DNA of 64,000 bases from Bacillus weihaiensis. Lineage in GTDB: Bacteria > Bacillota > Bacilli > Bacillales > Bacillaceae. This document shows positions 19,923 to 28,594 of the stretch, one piece after another. The translations under genes were made by a program, and so were the position numbers. The stretch spans positions 2,702,501-2,766,500 of the forward strand of contig NZ_CP016020.1 of the NCBI RefSeq assembly GCF_001889165.1. The letters are read 5' to 3'. Under the pieces are notes generated by a model. That model saw nothing but the letters and a program-made list of their open reading frames with translations, was not told where the DNA came from and did not search any database. The stretch's first letter is position 1. Each line of letters begins with the position of its first letter.

Positions 19923-20801
19923 TTATTTTGCTTCTAATCGACGAATTCGTTCATTTAAATCAGGGTGTGTTGAGAATAACGACATCCCTTTTTTACTATT
20001 AATTTTTAGTGTAGCAAGTGACGCTTCATCATCTCTTACACGTTGAGTATATTGCTGCAACGAGCGAAGAGCATGAATCATTTTATCTTTACCAGCTAAG
20101 TCCGCTCCGCCACGATCTGCGTGATATTCTCTGTATCTTGAGAAGGCAAAAACAACAAGGCTTCCTAAAACAGAAAATACAAGCTGGAAAATAATCACGG
20201 CAACAAAATGGACGATTGGGGCGATTTCCTCACGAACAAAACGTGTTGCAATCCACGCAGCAATTCGCGCGAAGAAAACAACAAATGTATTCACAATTCC
20301 TTGCAATAAAGTCATCGTTACCATATCTCCATTAGAAATATGTGCTACCTCATGAGCTAAGACTCCTTCAATCGCATCATCGTCCATCGTATTTAATAAA
20401 CCTGTAGATACTGCGACTAGAGAACGACGTTTAGATGGGCCTGTTGCAAATGCATTTACTTCCGAAGACTGATAAATCCCCACCTGCGGCATCTTAGATA
20501 ATCCGGCTGCACGTGAAAGACGATGAACTCTGTCGACTAATTCTCTCTCATAAGCAGAAAGAGAACTAGAAGGATCAAGTACTTTAACCTTCATCATCAT
20601 TTTTGCCATCCATCTAGACATAGCTAATGAGACAAAAGAGCCTGTAAAGCCAACGACTGCACTAAAGATGAGTAAATTAACTAAATTTAGATCTCCGTTT
20701 ATCGTTTGATAAGGTGATACATTTAAAAGAGATAAAACAATACCAATTGTAGTAATAACTAATATGTTTGATAAGAGGAACAAAAATATTCTCTTAGCCA
20801 T
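19923..20801 (-). CDS. htpX: Membrane metalloprotease HtpX
   Basis: M48-family membrane protease in quality control of membrane proteins. The zinc motif HEVAH is in [13 protein letters not shown] (about 140), the third ligand lies in the region of EYHADRGGA (about 220), and there are four hydrophobic segments. An in-frame ATG at 20813 overlaps GGAGG; the ATG at 20801 is 6 bases downstream of it and is chosen. Divergent from ykrK, which in B. subtilis encodes a repressor of htpX. An 18-bp operator-like palindrome sits between the -10 and the start. Confidence 0.93.
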   Translation of the reverse strand: MAKRIFLFLLSNILVITTIGIVLSLLNVSPYQTINGDLNLVNLLIFSAVVGFTGSFVSLAMSRWMAKMMMKVKVLDPSSSLSAYERELVDRVHRLSRAAGLSKMPQVGIYQSSEVNAFATGPSKRRSLVAVSTGLLNTMDDDAIEGVLAHEVAHISNGDMVTMTLLQGIVNTFVVFFARIAAWIATRFVREEIAPIVHFVAVIIFQLVFSVLGSLVVFAFSRYREYHADRGGADLAGKDKMIHALRSLQQYTQRVRDDEASLATLKINSKKGMSLFSTHPDLNERIRRLEAK

Positions 20802-20817
20802 AGCACCCTCCATATTT

Positions 20818-20835
20818 CAAGTTCACTTGAACTTG
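20818..20835. promoter_or_regulatory. Palindromic operator at the htpX promoter
   Basis: CAAGTTCA-CT-TGAACTTG is a perfect 8-bp inverted repeat with a two-base centre. On the minus strand it directly follows a TATAAT-type -10 and lies before the htpX ribosome site, a typical repressor position. YkrK, encoded divergently, is the obvious candidate. Confidence 0.6.
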
Positions 20836-21139
20836 TATTATAATAAGAATTATAGAAATTATAGATATAAATAGCAAGCAATAAGATATACCTTCACAAG
20901 GTTTATGTGTAAATGTTACAAAATTTTGAACAAAGAAATCTATTAGTAGATGCTCTTTTCTTATATGTTTATCGCTATGTAAGAAATATAGGCATAAGTC
21001 ACACAAACATCATCTTAACGAAAAGAAAAAGAGCTACTCTGTTCAAAGAAAAAAACCTTGTATCCTAGTTGAACATACGGAACGAATGATTTCTTCTGAA
21101 GAAACAAGCCATACAAAAAGTTAGATAAGGAGTGTTAAT

Positions 21140-21826
21140 ATGACAATTCAATTAACACGATTGCAGATGACAGAACTGCTTTACTCATTAAAAGGTGATT
21201 CAAGGAACTCACCTTATCAAACCTTCCAGAAATTCACAACTATAAACTTTAATGAAAAAGAGATGCCTAGTTTCATTTCAAAAACAAGCAAAAAAAAACA
21301 ACATAAAGAGTACGGATTATCTACAAATGAAATTGTCTCACTTGCTAACTTATGCGAACTCACATCTTTAAAATCAACCTCCATTCAAAATTGGATTAAA
21401 CGAGATATTAAAGAGCTAATTGGTCCGCCAGAGCTTGGTAAGAAATATTCAATTGACCAAGCGGCTATGCTCCTAATTGTAAAAGATTTAAAAACATCTT
21501 TAGACTTTGAAAAAATTAGAAATTCCTTAACTATTGTATTCAATACGTTATCAGATAGAAGTGATGATCTCATTAGTCCCATCGCTTTTTATGAAATATA
21601 TGCAAAAGCTGTCTCATCATTTGATATCCTACCAGCATTAAAAATAAAAGATCTAACAATTAATCAACTTATTGTCGAGAAAATTGATCAGGTTGATAAA
21701 TCTAGCCTTAACCTTACGGACCATCAATGGAACACAATTAAACCTGTACTAGTTATAGCCGTGTTATCAGTCATTGCTTCCCATTTTCAAACATTAGCTC
21801 ACATCTATTTAACTGATATGTTATAA
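21140..21826 (+). CDS. ykrK: DUF1836-family regulator YkrK
   Basis: 228-residue DUF1836 protein. The segment LSTNEIVSLANLCELTSLKSTSIQNWIKRDIKELIGPPELGKKYS (about 60-115) is read as a MerR-like helix-turn-helix with wing. The C-terminal part is helical with a hydrophobic end. In B. subtilis YkrK sits at this locus and represses htpX, which is divergent here too. The ATG follows TAAGGAG. Confidence 0.85.
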   Translation: MTIQLTRLQMTELLYSLKGDSRNSPYQTFQKFTTINFNEKEMPSFISKTSKKKQHKEYGLSTNEIVSLANLCELTSLKSTSIQNWIKRDIKELIGPPELGKKYSIDQAAMLLIVKDLKTSLDFEKIRNSLTIVFNTLSDRSDDLISPIAFYEIYAKAVSSFDILPALKIKDLTINQLIVEKIDQVDKSSLNLTDHQWNTIKPVLVIAVLSVIASHFQTLAHIYLTDML

Positions 21827-21843
21827 CCTAGAAGCTATTACCA

Positions 21844-21873
21844 GTATAGATTCTTTTCATTTCTGACATGTTA
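21844..21873 (+). promoter_or_regulatory. SigG-type promoter of sspD
   Basis: GTATA (21844-21848), 18-base spacer, CATGTTA (21867-21873) fits the forespore SigG pattern GHATR-N18-CATnnTA, about 58 bases before the sspD start. Confidence 0.7.
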
Positions 21874-21930
21874 TGAATAGGGCTGCTGGAAAATCAGCTT
21901 TAATCTATCAAATAGTAAGGAGTGTTTAGA

Positions 21931-22131
21931 TTGGCTAGAAGTAGCAATAAATTACTAGTACCAGGTATTGAACAAGCACTTGATCAAGTTAAATATGAAA
22001 TTGCCCAAGAATTTGGGGTTCAATTAGGTTCAGATACAGTAGCACGTTCTAACGGTTCAGTAGGTGGAGAAATCACAAAACGCTTAGTGGCTCAAGCACA
22101 GTCGCAATTAAACAGCCAGAAAACAGAATAG
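21931..22131 (+). CDS. sspD: Alpha/beta-type small acid-soluble spore protein
   Basis: Alpha/beta-type SASP that coats and protects DNA in the dormant spore. GPR protease cleavage region [12 protein letters not shown] and the DNA-binding [22 protein letters not shown] are intact. The GTG at 21922 overlaps the ribosome site; the TTG at 21931, 8 bases after AAGGAG, gives the expected [12 protein letters not shown]. Position between ykrK and rsgI matches sspD of B. subtilis. A SigG-type promoter precedes it. Confidence 0.93.
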   Translation: MARSSNKLLVPGIEQALDQVKYEIAQEFGVQLGSDTVARSNGSVGGEITKRLVAQAQSQLNSQKTE

Positions 22132-22179
22132 GTACTTCCTCTACATGTACTTCATTTCTAAGAGGCTGAGTACCTTTTT
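22131..22179 (+). terminator. Terminator of sspD
   Basis: GGTACT...CCTCT pairs with AGAGG...AGTACC, followed by TTTTTG. Confidence 0.75.
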
Positions 22180-22222
22180 GTTCATTTGGAAGGAACGGAC
22201 ACAGCTAAGATAGTTACTAATT

Positions 22223-22260
22223 AATAAAAGGCTGATACGCATGCGTACCAGCCTTTTATT
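22223..22260. terminator. Terminator of sigI-rsgI
   Basis: AATAAAAGGCTG pairs with CAGCCTTTTATT, with an inner TACGCATGCGTA palindrome. It overlaps the rsgI stop codon. Confidence 0.85.
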
Positions 22261-23407
22261 AGTCGTTACGATTACGATTATATTTTTCTTGTTTCTTTTC
22301 TATTTGTTCCTGTTGTTTTTCTAGCTTTTTTTGTATTGTCTTTTGCTTCTTTTCTACCTGATCCTCCCTTTTTTTTATCTGCCTCTCTTGTTTACGTTGG
22401 TTTTTCATTTCTTTTTTCTGTTGTTTTTCTTGTTTTACTTCATCTTTTTCTTGTAGCTTTTCTATTTTTATTATGGTCTTATTTTCTGACTTATTCTGTA
22501 TACTACCCTTAGCATCTTGTAATTGTTTCTTTGTATCATTTAACTTTTCCTTCGCACTATTTTCCCAATCTGATTTCGTGTCTGGATCAATAGTAGTCGG
22601 TGTTTTCTCAATTAAGTTGGTCGAAGGTGTTTTCGGTACGAGTACCTCATCAGTCTGACCTTCATCCTTTTCATCTAAAATTGGTTGTGTTTTTTCATCT
22701 GATTCTGACTCTTCTTCTTTTTTCAACTCTAAGTATTTTCCAGTTGATATTCCTTGTCGCTTAGCTTTATCACGAGTTTCATCAGTTGCTTCTATCGTTT
22801 TCACAACCATTTCATCTTTCTCATAGGAATCGCGGATTTGATTTAAATCCTCTTCTAGTTTACTTTCAACTTGTTCATCCTCTTTTTTCATAACCGTTGC
22901 AATCACAATTTCTTTACCTGGATATACATAGCCTTCACGTTTGGATTCTGTAATAATTTGATTCACTACTTCTTTAAAAGGCTTCTGTTTCCATTCTGTT
23001 AGCTCGGTTACAAGCTTAATCGCTTCCTCGTTTATCGGTTCAAGCTCAATCACATTTAAATGATCATCAATTTCGATTTCAAAGCTAGGGTTAATATCAA
23101 TTGACATATATGCATATACTTTATCTTGGGTGAAAAATGGTAAAAAGCTTATGAATAAAAACATAATAGCAAATGCAGATAAAGCACCAATTCTCACTTT
23201 TTTTAATTGGAATATGTCAGAGAGTTTTCTTTTAGCCTGATCTTCTCTTGTTCCTGCTTCTTCCTGTTCTGATAGGTGAGGCAAAAAAGAAATTTCCTCA
23301 CCCAATTCATACAATTCATTCGTATTTTTTGCTTTTAAAAATTGCCCATCTGGGGTAAGCAATGTTACAAAGTCATCATTTTTTTCTACGACGACCCCTC
23401 TCTTCAT
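22259..23407 (-). CDS. rsgI: Anti-sigma-I factor RsgI
   Basis: Single-pass anti-sigma factor. Residues 1-50 form the RsgI N-terminal SigI-binding domain (RGVVVEKNDDFVTLLTPDG), a membrane segment lies at about 72-92, and the extracytoplasmic part opens with SIDINPSFEIEID, the conserved N-P region where RsgI proteins self-cleave. After residue 200 the chain is low-complexity, lysine, glutamate and glutamine-rich, and ends in a long coiled coil. There is no carbohydrate-binding module as in clostridial RsgIs. It overlaps sigI by ATGA. Confidence 0.93.
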   Translation of the reverse strand: MKRGVVVEKNDDFVTLLTPDGQFLKAKNTNELYELGEEISFLPHLSEQEEAGTREDQAKRKLSDIFQLKKVRIGALSAFAIMFLFISFLPFFTQDKVYAYMSIDINPSFEIEIDDHLNVIELEPINEEAIKLVTELTEWKQKPFKEVVNQIITESKREGYVYPGKEIVIATVMKKEDEQVESKLEEDLNQIRDSYEKDEMVVKTIEATDETRDKAKRQGISTGKYLELKKEEESESDEKTQPILDEKDEGQTDEVLVPKTPSTNLIEKTPTTIDPDTKSDWENSAKEKLNDTKKQLQDAKGSIQNKSENKTIIKIEKLQEKDEVKQEKQQKKEMKNQRKQERQIKKREDQVEKKQKTIQKKLEKQQEQIEKKQEKYNRNRND

Positions 23408-24150
23408 GAATGTAGCACCCCTTTAATATAGTCTTTTAAATAGACGAAATCTCCCGAAAGTATGATGGCCATAGCAATGATGTATTTTCTATTTCTTTCA
23501 ATTGTTTTTCGACTTACTTCTACCTTTGTTTCTAACTGTTTTACAGGTAGTTGTTTCTTCGTGTAAAGAAAGTTTTTCAACTCTTCATCTTCAATAAGCT
23601 GTGTAGCTACTAACAAAGCATTTTGTCTAGCATCATGATGTTTAGGTGATTGATCCACGATTTCAGAAAAGCTAAGTTGAAATTCCTTAAGAAGCTGCTG
23701 AAAATATACGATTTCTTCTCTTCGTTGTTCTTGCTCTACTTTTCGTTGATAATCTTCTATCGAGAGATCTGATTCAATTTTACTTTGTGATAATTCATTT
23801 TCTTCTTCTTCAGCTAGATCCATATGAACGGTATGAGGATAACGAGCCTCTTTACGGATATAATCGATAACCTTCCTTTTAATAACCAGCTCTGCGAAGG
23901 CAAGAAGAGAGCTTCCTTTATCTGTAGAATATTTCTCAATTGCATCATTAAAGGCAATTAACCCGATACTAAACTCATCGTCTTGTTCACTAATATATCG
24001 TTTACAAACAGAAGAAACTGTTTTTGCAATAAATGGCTTGTATTTTTCAATTAATTCATTTTGTAATTGTTTGTTTCCTTCTTGTATCAGTAACACTGTA
24101 TCTTCCAGTGTGTTTTTTTTCTTACCTAGTCTAAACAAAAGGCTAAGCAT
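23404..24150 (-). CDS. sigI: RNA polymerase sigma factor SigI
   Basis: Alternative sigma factor of the heat and envelope stress response, 248 residues. The region-2 segment DEFSIGLIAFNDAIEKY and AELVIKRKVIDYIRKEARYP are typical of SigI. The C-terminal part (LPVKQLETKVEVSRKTIERNRKYIIA) carries the DNA-binding helices. It starts at ATG after AGAGGTG and overlaps rsgI by four bases, as usual for this pair. A SigA-type promoter lies 38 bases upstream. Confidence 0.95.
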   Translation of the reverse strand: MLSLLFRLGKKKNTLEDTVLLIQEGNKQLQNELIEKYKPFIAKTVSSVCKRYISEQDDEFSIGLIAFNDAIEKYSTDKGSSLLAFAELVIKRKVIDYIRKEARYPHTVHMDLAEEEENELSQSKIESDLSIEDYQRKVEQEQRREEIVYFQQLLKEFQLSFSEIVDQSPKHHDARQNALLVATQLIEDEELKNFLYTKKQLPVKQLETKVEVSRKTIERNRKYIIAMAIILSGDFVYLKDYIKGVLHS

Positions 24151-24187
24151 GAAGGTTCACCTCTGTTTCCCCTTGATTCCTTTGTCT

Positions 24188-24216
24188 ATAATAGCTAAAT
24201 TACCAAGGGGACGCAA
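24188..24216 (-). promoter_or_regulatory. Promoter of sigI-rsgI
   Basis: Minus strand: TTGCGT (24211-24216), 17-base spacer, TATTAT (24188-24193). The spacer begins with CCCC, which recalls the C-rich -35 of SigI promoters, but no CGAA-type -10 was found. Confidence 0.6.
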
Positions 24217-24637
24217 AGGAAGAAATATGAAGCAATCTTTCTTTTGTTTCAAAAAATAAGACAAATATTACAAAAACAGTGTCTTTAGTCCCGATAATTT
24301 CAAAAGGACTATCTCCTTATCTCTCTTATGCACAACGAATTAGTAGCTATCTTTCTCTACACTTAAACACCTTTAAGCATCATTCAATCCTTACTATTAT
24401 CTCAACAATCCCTCCCCATATCTTTTACTTACTACATAGTTTCGTTTGTCATCATTTTTATAAGGGTGTAGGTAAAACTATTTTTTCTATTCTTTTTATA
24501 GGTCAAAGGATCTATCATTTGTTACAAATTTGATACAAAAAAAAAGAGACAGCTTATTTAAGAACACCACTCTCTTCCTTATTACTATGAAGAAAGTTAC
24601 CCATGTTCTGAATAAGAATGCCTCAAGATAAATTTAT

Positions 24638-25435
24638 TTACTGATTTTCTACATTTTTCAACGTGTCTTGATGAGTATATTCTTCTTCAATTTCCGTCTC
24701 CTTTGATAAAAACCAACCACCTATCGCAATTCCTGCTAACACAATCCAAAAAATCAGCTTCCACATTGGAGATTCAATAAAATGCTTAGAAACAATATCT
24801 ATTTGAGGGTGTGCTAATGTGTAGAGAGAAAGTTTGACTCCAACCCACCCTACAATAACAAATGCAGCTGTTTCTAAACTTGGGCGCTTCTTTAAAAGCT
24901 TAACAAAATAAGTAGCTGCAAATCTCATAATGACTATACCAATAATTCCTCCTGCCAAAATTACAAGGAATTGTCCACCATCAATTCCTCCAATTGTAGG
25001 GAGAGTTGTAGCTGGTAGTGTCACAGCTAACGCTACAGCAGCAAGAATGGAATCTACAGCGAACGCCATATCTGCTAACTCTACCTTTAGAACAGTCCCC
25101 CAAAAACCGGATTCTTTTTTAACTGTCTTATCTTCATTTGTTTTCTTAAATACATATTTTTTAAGTATATGGTTAATCGCAATATACAATAAATAAATAG
25201 CACCTATTGCCTGTACTTGCCATACATTAACTAAGAAAGAAATTAAGAATAATGCTCCAAATCGTAAAACAAAAGCTCCAGCCAATCCATAAAATAAAGC
25301 TTTTTTCCGTTTTTCCTCAGGTAAATGCTTAACCATTACTGCCATCACTAATGCATTGTCTGCAGCCAATATACCTTCCAATGCAATTAAGACTAATAAT
25401 ACCCAACCATATTCAACTAATAAGGCAACATCCAT
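24638..25435 (-). CDS. ykoY: TerC-family manganese exporter (YkoY/MeeY type)
   Basis: TerC family integral membrane protein with seven or so hydrophobic segments. The two family motifs carry conserved acidic residues: ALEGILAADNALVMAVM near residue 20 and ELADMAFAVDSILAAVA near 120. YkoY/MeeY-type TerC proteins export Mn2+ and help metallate secreted proteins. The yybP-ykoY riboswitch immediately upstream supports that role. Location between sigI and the DedA gene matches B. subtilis ykoY. Confidence 0.92.
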   Translation of the reverse strand: MDVALLVEYGWVLLVLIALEGILAADNALVMAVMVKHLPEEKRKKALFYGLAGAFVLRFGALFLISFLVNVWQVQAIGAIYLLYIAINHILKKYVFKKTNEDKTVKKESGFWGTVLKVELADMAFAVDSILAAVALAVTLPATTLPTIGGIDGGQFLVILAGGIIGIVIMRFAATYFVKLLKKRPSLETAAFVIVGWVGVKLSLYTLAHPQIDIVSKHFIESPMWKLIFWIVLAGIAIGGWFLSKETEIEEEYTHQDTLKNVENQ

Positions 25436-25550
25436 TTGTATCTCCTCCTATGCTTGTTTTAATAGCCTAAAGATTTAGAAATAAAACGACCTATAAAGAA
25501 ATATACTTACGTATTCTAAAATTCCCTAGTAGGCATAGGACCAATAAAAA

Positions 25551-25580
25551 AAGACCTTTGCCCACTTAGGCAAAGGTCTT
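25551..25580 (-). terminator. Terminator stem of the Mn riboswitch
   Basis: AAGACCTTTGCC pairs with GGCAAAGGTCTT, followed on the minus strand by seven T. Its CCTTTG is also the 3' strand of aptamer stem P1, so the two folds exclude each other. Confidence 0.9.
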
Positions 25581-25690
25581 GCTGAGCATGTAAATCACCG
25601 ATCATGCCAACAAAGCCGATGGGATAAATCCCATGAAATGACGACTTTGTTTCCAGGTTTCCCTGGACGCTACTCCCCTTTGAAAGAAGA
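25581..25690 (-). promoter_or_regulatory. yybP-ykoY manganese riboswitch
   Basis: The minus strand reads CAAAGGGGAGTAGC, then GTCGTCA, then GCTTTGTTGGCATGATCGG, the conserved elements of the yybP-ykoY class in order. P1 pairs CAAAGG with the CCTTTG inside the terminator, so Mn2+ binding should block termination and switch the TerC exporter on. Confidence 0.93.
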
Positions 25691-25950
25691 ATATGAAGTT
25701 ACTTTTACTATACGTTTATAAAGTAGGTCATGTCAATGTATTTTTAAAAGAAATTTTTTCATTTTTCTGAACAGTAGGTTGGAAAGTGCTGACTAAGAGT
25801 TTGAGGTAATGTCCATCTTTAAGTAACTTCTCAAGCCAACTTCACCTTTTGTTTTGCAACCTAGAAAAAGAAAGTGCTTTGTTATGAAAAGATCAACGGC
25901 ATGCAGCCATGCTTTTAGGCATTTCCTAAGATGCTGCTTTTTCTATCCCT

Positions 25951-26583
25951 TTATTTTTTATTCCAAAGTGTATCGTTATGGTTTTCGTTTCCAGATCTTT
26001 TATTTTTCTTCCTTTGAATGAGCTTATAAATAAGAAAAAGCACAAGTAAACCAATCCCTATAGGCAAGATGTATTGATTTGCGAGTGAGCCAACATCTTC
26101 CCAATTCTCACCTAATTTAAAACCCAAATAAACGTAGATAAAGGTAATGGGGAACATGGCTAAAAAAGTATACATAGAAAAAGCCCAAACATTCATTTTA
26201 GACATCCCACATGGTATCGAAATGAGTGTACGAACCCCTGGTAGAAACCTTGCCGTAAATGCTACTACTGCACCGTTTTTTTCAAAGAAGTTATCGGCTT
26301 TTTGTAGCTTTTCTTCATTTAAAAAGAAATATTTTCCATACTTAAGTAAAATCGGTCTTCCACCATATCTTCCTACAGCATATAAGGTTAATGGACCTAA
26401 TGTCCCACCAATTGTACCAGCTAACACAGTTCCCCAAAGTGTCATATCTCCTTGATATACCCAAAAACCAGCTAGTGGTAGGACAATCTCCGCTGGAACA
26501 AATTCTATCGTTAAAGCAAGCATAATTCCAAAATACGAAAGCTCTTTGAAATATTCAACAATTGTTAAAATAAGGCTTTCCAC
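25951..26583 (-). CDS. ykoX: DedA-family membrane protein (YkoX-like)
   Basis: DedA/SNARE-associated family protein with about five hydrophobic segments. Motifs FVPAEIVLPLAGFW and FTARFLPGVRTLISIPCGMSKM are the conserved E and R/P-rich parts. Some DedA proteins (UptA) flip undecaprenyl phosphate back across the membrane. The long frame starts earlier, but the GTG at 26583 follows TTAGGTGAT and gives the usual family N-terminus (VESLILTIVEYF). It is divergent from uppP, 97 bases away. Confidence 0.87.
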   Translation of the reverse strand: MESLILTIVEYFKELSYFGIMLALTIEFVPAEIVLPLAGFWVYQGDMTLWGTVLAGTIGGTLGPLTLYAVGRYGGRPILLKYGKYFFLNEEKLQKADNFFEKNGAVVAFTARFLPGVRTLISIPCGMSKMNVWAFSMYTFLAMFPITFIYVYLGFKLGENWEDVGSLANQYILPIGIGLLVLFLIYKLIQRKKNKRSGNENHNDTLWNKK

Positions 26584-26680
26584 TTTATCATCACCTAATT
26601 TCGATCGATGTGTTCTATAAGCTATTATATTACACATATTCATAGAAACAGACAAGCGTTGTTTTAAAGGAGGAAGAAAC

Positions 26681-27454
26681 ATGGATTGGCTTCAAGCTTT
26701 TATTTTAGGAATCATTCAAGGATTAACAGAATTTATCCCAATTAGTAGTACTGGTCATCTCTATTTAGGCAGACTTTTCTTTGGTTTACAAGAAGCTGGA
26801 CTTTATTTGGATACCATGCTTCACATCGGGACACTTATTGCTTTATTTGTTTTTTATAAAGATATCCTACTAAAGCTTCTGAGAAATCCCTTTAGTAAAC
26901 TCACTTTTTTGTTGGTAGTCGGGACAATACCAGCTGTTATCGTCGGCCTGTTATTTAACGACTATTTTGAGGAGATATCAAAAACAGGTGTCACCATCGG
27001 CTGGGAATTTTTAGTGACAGGCTTATTTTTATGGTTTGCTGACTCCATTAAAAATGGAGCTAAAAAAGTGGAGGATATCAGTTTTTTTGATTCTTTGTTT
27101 ATTGGCACCTTTCAAGCCTTTGCAATCTTCCCTGCTATTTCTAGGTCGGGAATGACGATTGTCGGGGCTTTAATAAGAAAACTTGATAAAGAAACAGCTG
27201 CATACTTTTCCTTTCTTCTCTCAATTCCAGCCATAACAGGAGGTGTTGTGTTTCAATTAAAAGATGTCGTTCAAGGAACTGTGCCAAGCATAAGTTTCCT
27301 GTCATTATTCATCGCAACTCTCTCCTCAGCTGTATTCGGATACATTGCAGTAAAATTCATGATTACCTTTGTCAAAAACAAATCACTCAAGCTATTCGCT
27401 ATCTATGTCTGGATTCTTGGTGTAGGGATCATCCTATTGCAACAAGGTGCCTGA
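26681..27454 (+). CDS. uppP: Undecaprenyl-diphosphatase UppP
   Basis: Membrane phosphatase (BacA type) that turns undecaprenyl diphosphate into the monophosphate carrier for cell-wall synthesis; overproduction gives bacitracin resistance. The catalytic motifs EFIPISSTGHL (residues 17-27) and FPAISRSGMT (about 150) are intact. 257 residues, eight or so membrane segments. Excellent AAAGGAGG ribosome site. No counterpart stands here in B. subtilis as far as I recall. Confidence 0.94.
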   Translation: MDWLQAFILGIIQGLTEFIPISSTGHLYLGRLFFGLQEAGLYLDTMLHIGTLIALFVFYKDILLKLLRNPFSKLTFLLVVGTIPAVIVGLLFNDYFEEISKTGVTIGWEFLVTGLFLWFADSIKNGAKKVEDISFFDSLFIGTFQAFAIFPAISRSGMTIVGALIRKLDKETAAYFSFLLSIPAITGGVVFQLKDVVQGTVPSISFLSLFIATLSSAVFGYIAVKFMITFVKNKSLKLFAIYVWILGVGIILLQQGA

Positions 27455-27540
27455 CCCCCCAACACTTTAAACCATTAAAGAAGGTGTTAAAGGTAAAGGT
27501 CTAACCTATTACTTCTAGGAGAATTGGTATGTCTTTCCGC

Positions 27541-27570
27541 TTATAAATTGCCTTAGTGAGCTTCATGATA
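27541..27570 (+). promoter_or_regulatory. Candidate SigG promoter of ku
   Basis: TTATA (27541-27545), 18-base spacer, CATGATA (27564-27570). The -10 and the spacing match SigG; one base of the -35 differs. Ku and LigD of B. subtilis are forespore genes. Confidence 0.45.
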
Positions 27571-27612
27571 ATAGATAATAAGAAGGAATTGATTGTGAAG
27601 GTAGGGATTACA

Positions 27613-28536
27613 ATGCATACAATGTGGAAGGGCTCTATTAGCTTTGGTCTCGTTAACATACCCATTAAGTTATTTGCTGCAACTGAGGATAAAGATATTA
27701 AGCTGAGAACACTTCATAAAAAGTGTCACACACCCATTCAGTATGAGAAGAAGTGTCCAAATTGTGATGAAGAAATTTCTCAGGATGAAATTGTGAAGGG
27801 CTACGAGTATGTTAAAGGAAAGTATGTCGTCATTACAGATGAAGAGCTAAAAGAATTGAAAGACGAGCATGAGGATAAAACTGTTGAAATAATTGATTTT
27901 GTTAATATGAATGATATTGATCCTATCTATTTTAACCGTTCTTATTTCATAGGTCCTGGTGAAAATGGCGGAAAGGCTTATGCTCTTCTCCGCGAAGCAT
28001 TAAATCAATCAGGTAAAATCGGCATTGCCGAAATAACGATTCGCTCCAAGCAACAACTTGCTATGGTTCGTGTTTATCAAAACTGCATTGTCATGGAAAC
28101 TGTTCATTATCCTGATGAAGTAAGAAATGTGAGAGAGGTGCCTAGTGTACCTGAGCAAGTTGATGTGGGTTCAAAGGAATTAGATACAGCTATTATGCTA
28201 ATTGACCAGCTAACAACTACTTTCGATCCAGAAAAATACAAGGATGATTATCGATTAGCTTTACAAGAATTAATTGATCGGAAAGTAAATCAGGATGAAG
28301 GAAAAACACCTACAGAAGCAGCACCACGTCAAAATGTAGTCGATTTAATGAGCGCACTGCAAGCTAGTATTGAAAAAACAAAAAAACCACAAAGTAAATC
28401 AACTAAACCTAAATCACAAACCATACCTAAAGCAGTAGGAGCTACAGACGTGTCATCTAACGCCGCGGGAACGAACCAAAACGCTCCCACCTCTTCCACT
28501 ACTAAAAAAACCAAAACAGTGAGGAAGAAGGCCTAA
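27613..28536 (+). CDS. ku: DNA end-binding protein Ku
   Basis: Bacterial Ku, which forms a ring at double-strand ends and recruits LigD for non-homologous end joining. MHTMWKGSISFGLVNIPIKLF and GYEYVKGKYVVITDEEL are standard. A C-terminal basic tail (KKTKTVRKKA, with T/S/P-rich linker) is typical for DNA sliding and LigD contact. Upstream in-frame starts exist, but the ATG at 27613, behind GGTAGGG, gives the normal N-terminus. Its partner ligD lies 8 kb away, beyond the amylopullulanase. Confidence 0.95.
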   Translation: MHTMWKGSISFGLVNIPIKLFAATEDKDIKLRTLHKKCHTPIQYEKKCPNCDEEISQDEIVKGYEYVKGKYVVITDEELKELKDEHEDKTVEIIDFVNMNDIDPIYFNRSYFIGPGENGGKAYALLREALNQSGKIGIAEITIRSKQQLAMVRVYQNCIVMETVHYPDEVRNVREVPSVPEQVDVGSKELDTAIMLIDQLTTTFDPEKYKDDYRLALQELIDRKVNQDEGKTPTEAAPRQNVVDLMSALQASIEKTKKPQSKSTKPKSQTIPKAVGATDVSSNAAGTNQNAPTSSTTKKTKTVRKKA

Positions 28537-28541
28537 TATAA

Positions 28542-28589
28542 AAGGTGCCTGTCCCCCGTCGCGTTAATGCGATGGGGGACAGGCACCTT
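28542..28589. terminator. Bidirectional terminator between ku and apu
   Basis: AAGGTGCCTGTCCCCCGTCGC pairs with its complement 28569-28589 in a stem of about 21 bp around GTTAAT. It separates two convergent genes and belongs to the GGTGCCTG-type repeat seen elsewhere in the window. Confidence 0.88.
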
Positions 28590-28594
28590 AGCTT

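Noticed and set aside
20794-21006. 70-residue minus-strand frame before htpX
   Set aside because: It covers the htpX promoter and operator and has no ribosome site.
24279-24533. 84-residue plus-strand frame
   Set aside because: It has no ribosome site and no family resemblance.
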